64,000 nt of DNA from Tridacna crocea (taxonomy: Eukaryota; Mollusca; Bivalvia; Cardiida; Cardiidae), in the NCBI GenBank assembly GCA_943736015.1, contig OX031071.1:622501-686500 (forward strand), given 5' to 3'. The stretch's first letter is position 1. Each line of letters starts with the position of its first letter. Of the stretch, positions 62,857-64,000 are shown piece after piece. Position numbers and translations under genes: made by a program. The notes below the pieces were generated by a model, which did no database searches, was not told where the DNA came from, and saw nothing but the letters and a program-made list of their open reading frames with translations.

Positions 62857-63906
62857 TTATTGTTTATACACTGTTTTAAATAAAGGATCTGCCGCATCGC
62901 AAATAGCCTGTGAAAATCTTACTACCATTTCTTCGACCCTTTGCCTATCATTACTTTTTTCTTTAATGATATTATTGAAGTTAGGTAGGTTTGCTATAAG
63001 CCTACGCCTGTATTCACCCCTATATTCACTGTTCCATTTGACTGATTCAAAAAACCCACTCTGGGTACTCTGATTCTCAACCAAATGTGGGGTTCTGACA
63101 CTGAACTGTAAAGGCGAATGATCACTATACAAGGAAAAATCACCCACAGTGAAATTATCAATGGAAGAAAAGCAATATTCATGCAAAATCACATAGTCAA
63201 TAGTACTGCACGTGTTTTTACAATAATACGAATATGACCCGTGCTTGGTATCATTACCTAGTCTACCATTGGCCAATAAAATACCTGCTGATTTACATAA
63301 ATCCAACAATAATGACCCACGTGCGTTGCATACATTATCTTGAGAGGTGCGGCCAATGGGCTGATCTGGACTGTAGTCGATGTCATCTAAATCGGCACAT
63401 TTCTTGTCACATACTATAAAATCTGGTTTCGATCCGACTCGGACATTGAAATCGCCAGCTAGTACAACATTACCCTTTTGACTGTAATAAAAAACATCTT
63501 CTTGTAAAATATCAAATAAACTGACATTATAAAATTTCGCAGCTGGTGACTCGTCTAGCCAAGCATAAACACCACATATATAGAAATCTTTTTCAAAATC
63601 AAAAAAATTCTTTTGCAATTTGATCCAAATCAAAGTATCAAAATGGTTTCTGCAAATTTCTATGCCCCTGTTAAAACAATGTTTTACATAGACTACCATT
63701 CCCACACTGTTTCTTTTAGCCTTTTTATGCTTAAACTTTCTATAAAAATTGTAGCAAGTATATCCTTTCAGGTCAAGTGAGGAATTTTCATCGGTCCAAG
63801 TTTCAGATAGAATAATCAAATCATTTTTTATCAACTTTTCACAGAACTCTGAATTTTTCAGCTTATCTTCAGTAAGCCCATTGCAATTCCACACCAAAAT
63901 CTGCAA
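62857..63906 (-). pseudogene. LINE endonuclease domain
   Basis: 349-residue frame starting MQILVWNCNGLTEDKL, an apurinic-type endonuclease that would nick target DNA. Conserved residues include Glu35 in LSETW, the GDFNVRVG motif near 151-158, and YSDHSPL near 262. All catalytic motifs are present, so this is the best-kept part of the element. The frame ends soon after the domain because of the frameshift near 62856. Confidence 0.85.
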
Positions 63907-64000
63907 ACCATTCTCCCCGTTGTCCTATCCTGATTTGACTGGCTTTCCATTAGTGTAAAGGGTATCGTACGAAATCCACGATCTTTGACCGTTTCTGATT
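63907..64000. other. Sequence upstream of the LINE endonuclease
   Basis: Probably LINE 5' UTR or the end of an ORF1 outside the window; too short to tell. Confidence 0.3.

Larger units (their letters stand above)
59015..63906 (-). pseudogene. Decayed LINE ORF2, whole span (minus strand)
   Basis: One retrotransposon protein read right to left: endonuclease (62857-63906), linker and RT start (62267-62707), RT middle (about 61722-62227), RT end (59762 to about 60235) and C-terminal region (59015-59758). It is broken by a frameshift between endonuclease and linker, in-frame TGA codons at 62265-62267 and near 59759-59761, and a 1.5-kb insertion at about 60236-61721. It would have belonged to the jockey/I/CR1-type group that includes LINE-C (shared GELGRLPL region). 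Confidence 0.85.

Overview
The window looks like nuclear DNA of a marine bivalve mollusc, possibly a venerid clam. It is AT-rich, has no recognisable host protein-coding gene, rRNA or standard tRNA, and is packed with transposable elements. The bivalve call is an inference. It rests on the kinds of short inverted-repeat elements seen (notably the 188-bp element at 57797-57984), on the LINE and Ty3/gypsy types, and on recall of similar repeats in clam genomes.

Layout. 1-11834: non-coding, with many copies of one hairpin MITE family (called HP-MITE here: ends like TTAACTCTTTACC and a long central palindrome), other foldback elements, a TTAA-flanked TIR element (3110-3478) and small tandem arrays. 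11835-28928 and 28929-40360: a head-to-tail tandem duplication. Without later insertions the two units are 10,687 and 10,685 bp. They differ at about 0.3-0.4% of sites by eye and join at a 3-bp microhomology (CCA). Unit 1 later received a 6.4-kb L1/Tx1-like LINE with an intact 1.27-kaa ORF2, a poly(A) tail and a 14-bp target-site duplication. Unit 2 later received a 734-bp 5'-truncated LINE with a 13-bp target-site duplication.

31022-50776 is a deep nest. An HP-MITE is split by a 5'-truncated LINE (LINE-C). LINE-C is split by a minus-strand Ty3/gypsy element (gypsy-A, 31851-50274; TSD AAGA; tRNA-Lys-type primer site; long repeat-rich leader). The gypsy-A leader is split by a second, plus-strand LTR element (gypsy-B, 41880-48167). 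The gypsy-A pol region is also split by a 541-bp TTAA element and the 734-bp LINE.

Gypsy-B is the most interesting gene set. Its proteins are clearly Ty3/gypsy-like, but the order is gag-protease-integrase-reverse transcriptase-RNase H. This is the Ty1/copia-like order known from the Gmr1 group. It has 560-bp LTRs and an 18-nt primer site matching the tRNA-Pro 3' end. Its coding region carries one frameshift, one nonsense codon and one lost zinc-ligand histidine.

50777-64000: another HP-MITE, a decayed Tc1/mariner transposase, a 1.2-kb 31-bp-unit satellite with internal inversions, a large inverted repeat (arms about 0.9 kb) centred on the two halves of an HP-MITE-like element, a widespread bivalve-type MITE, microsatellites, and a decayed minus-strand LINE (59015-63906) interrupted by about 1.5 kb that includes a 118-bp near-perfect palindrome.

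The retroelement genes act in reverse transcription and integration of their own elements. Nothing in the window suggests a host pathway or operon. Most elements are visibly broken; only the LINE ORF2 at 16405-20205 is open throughout.
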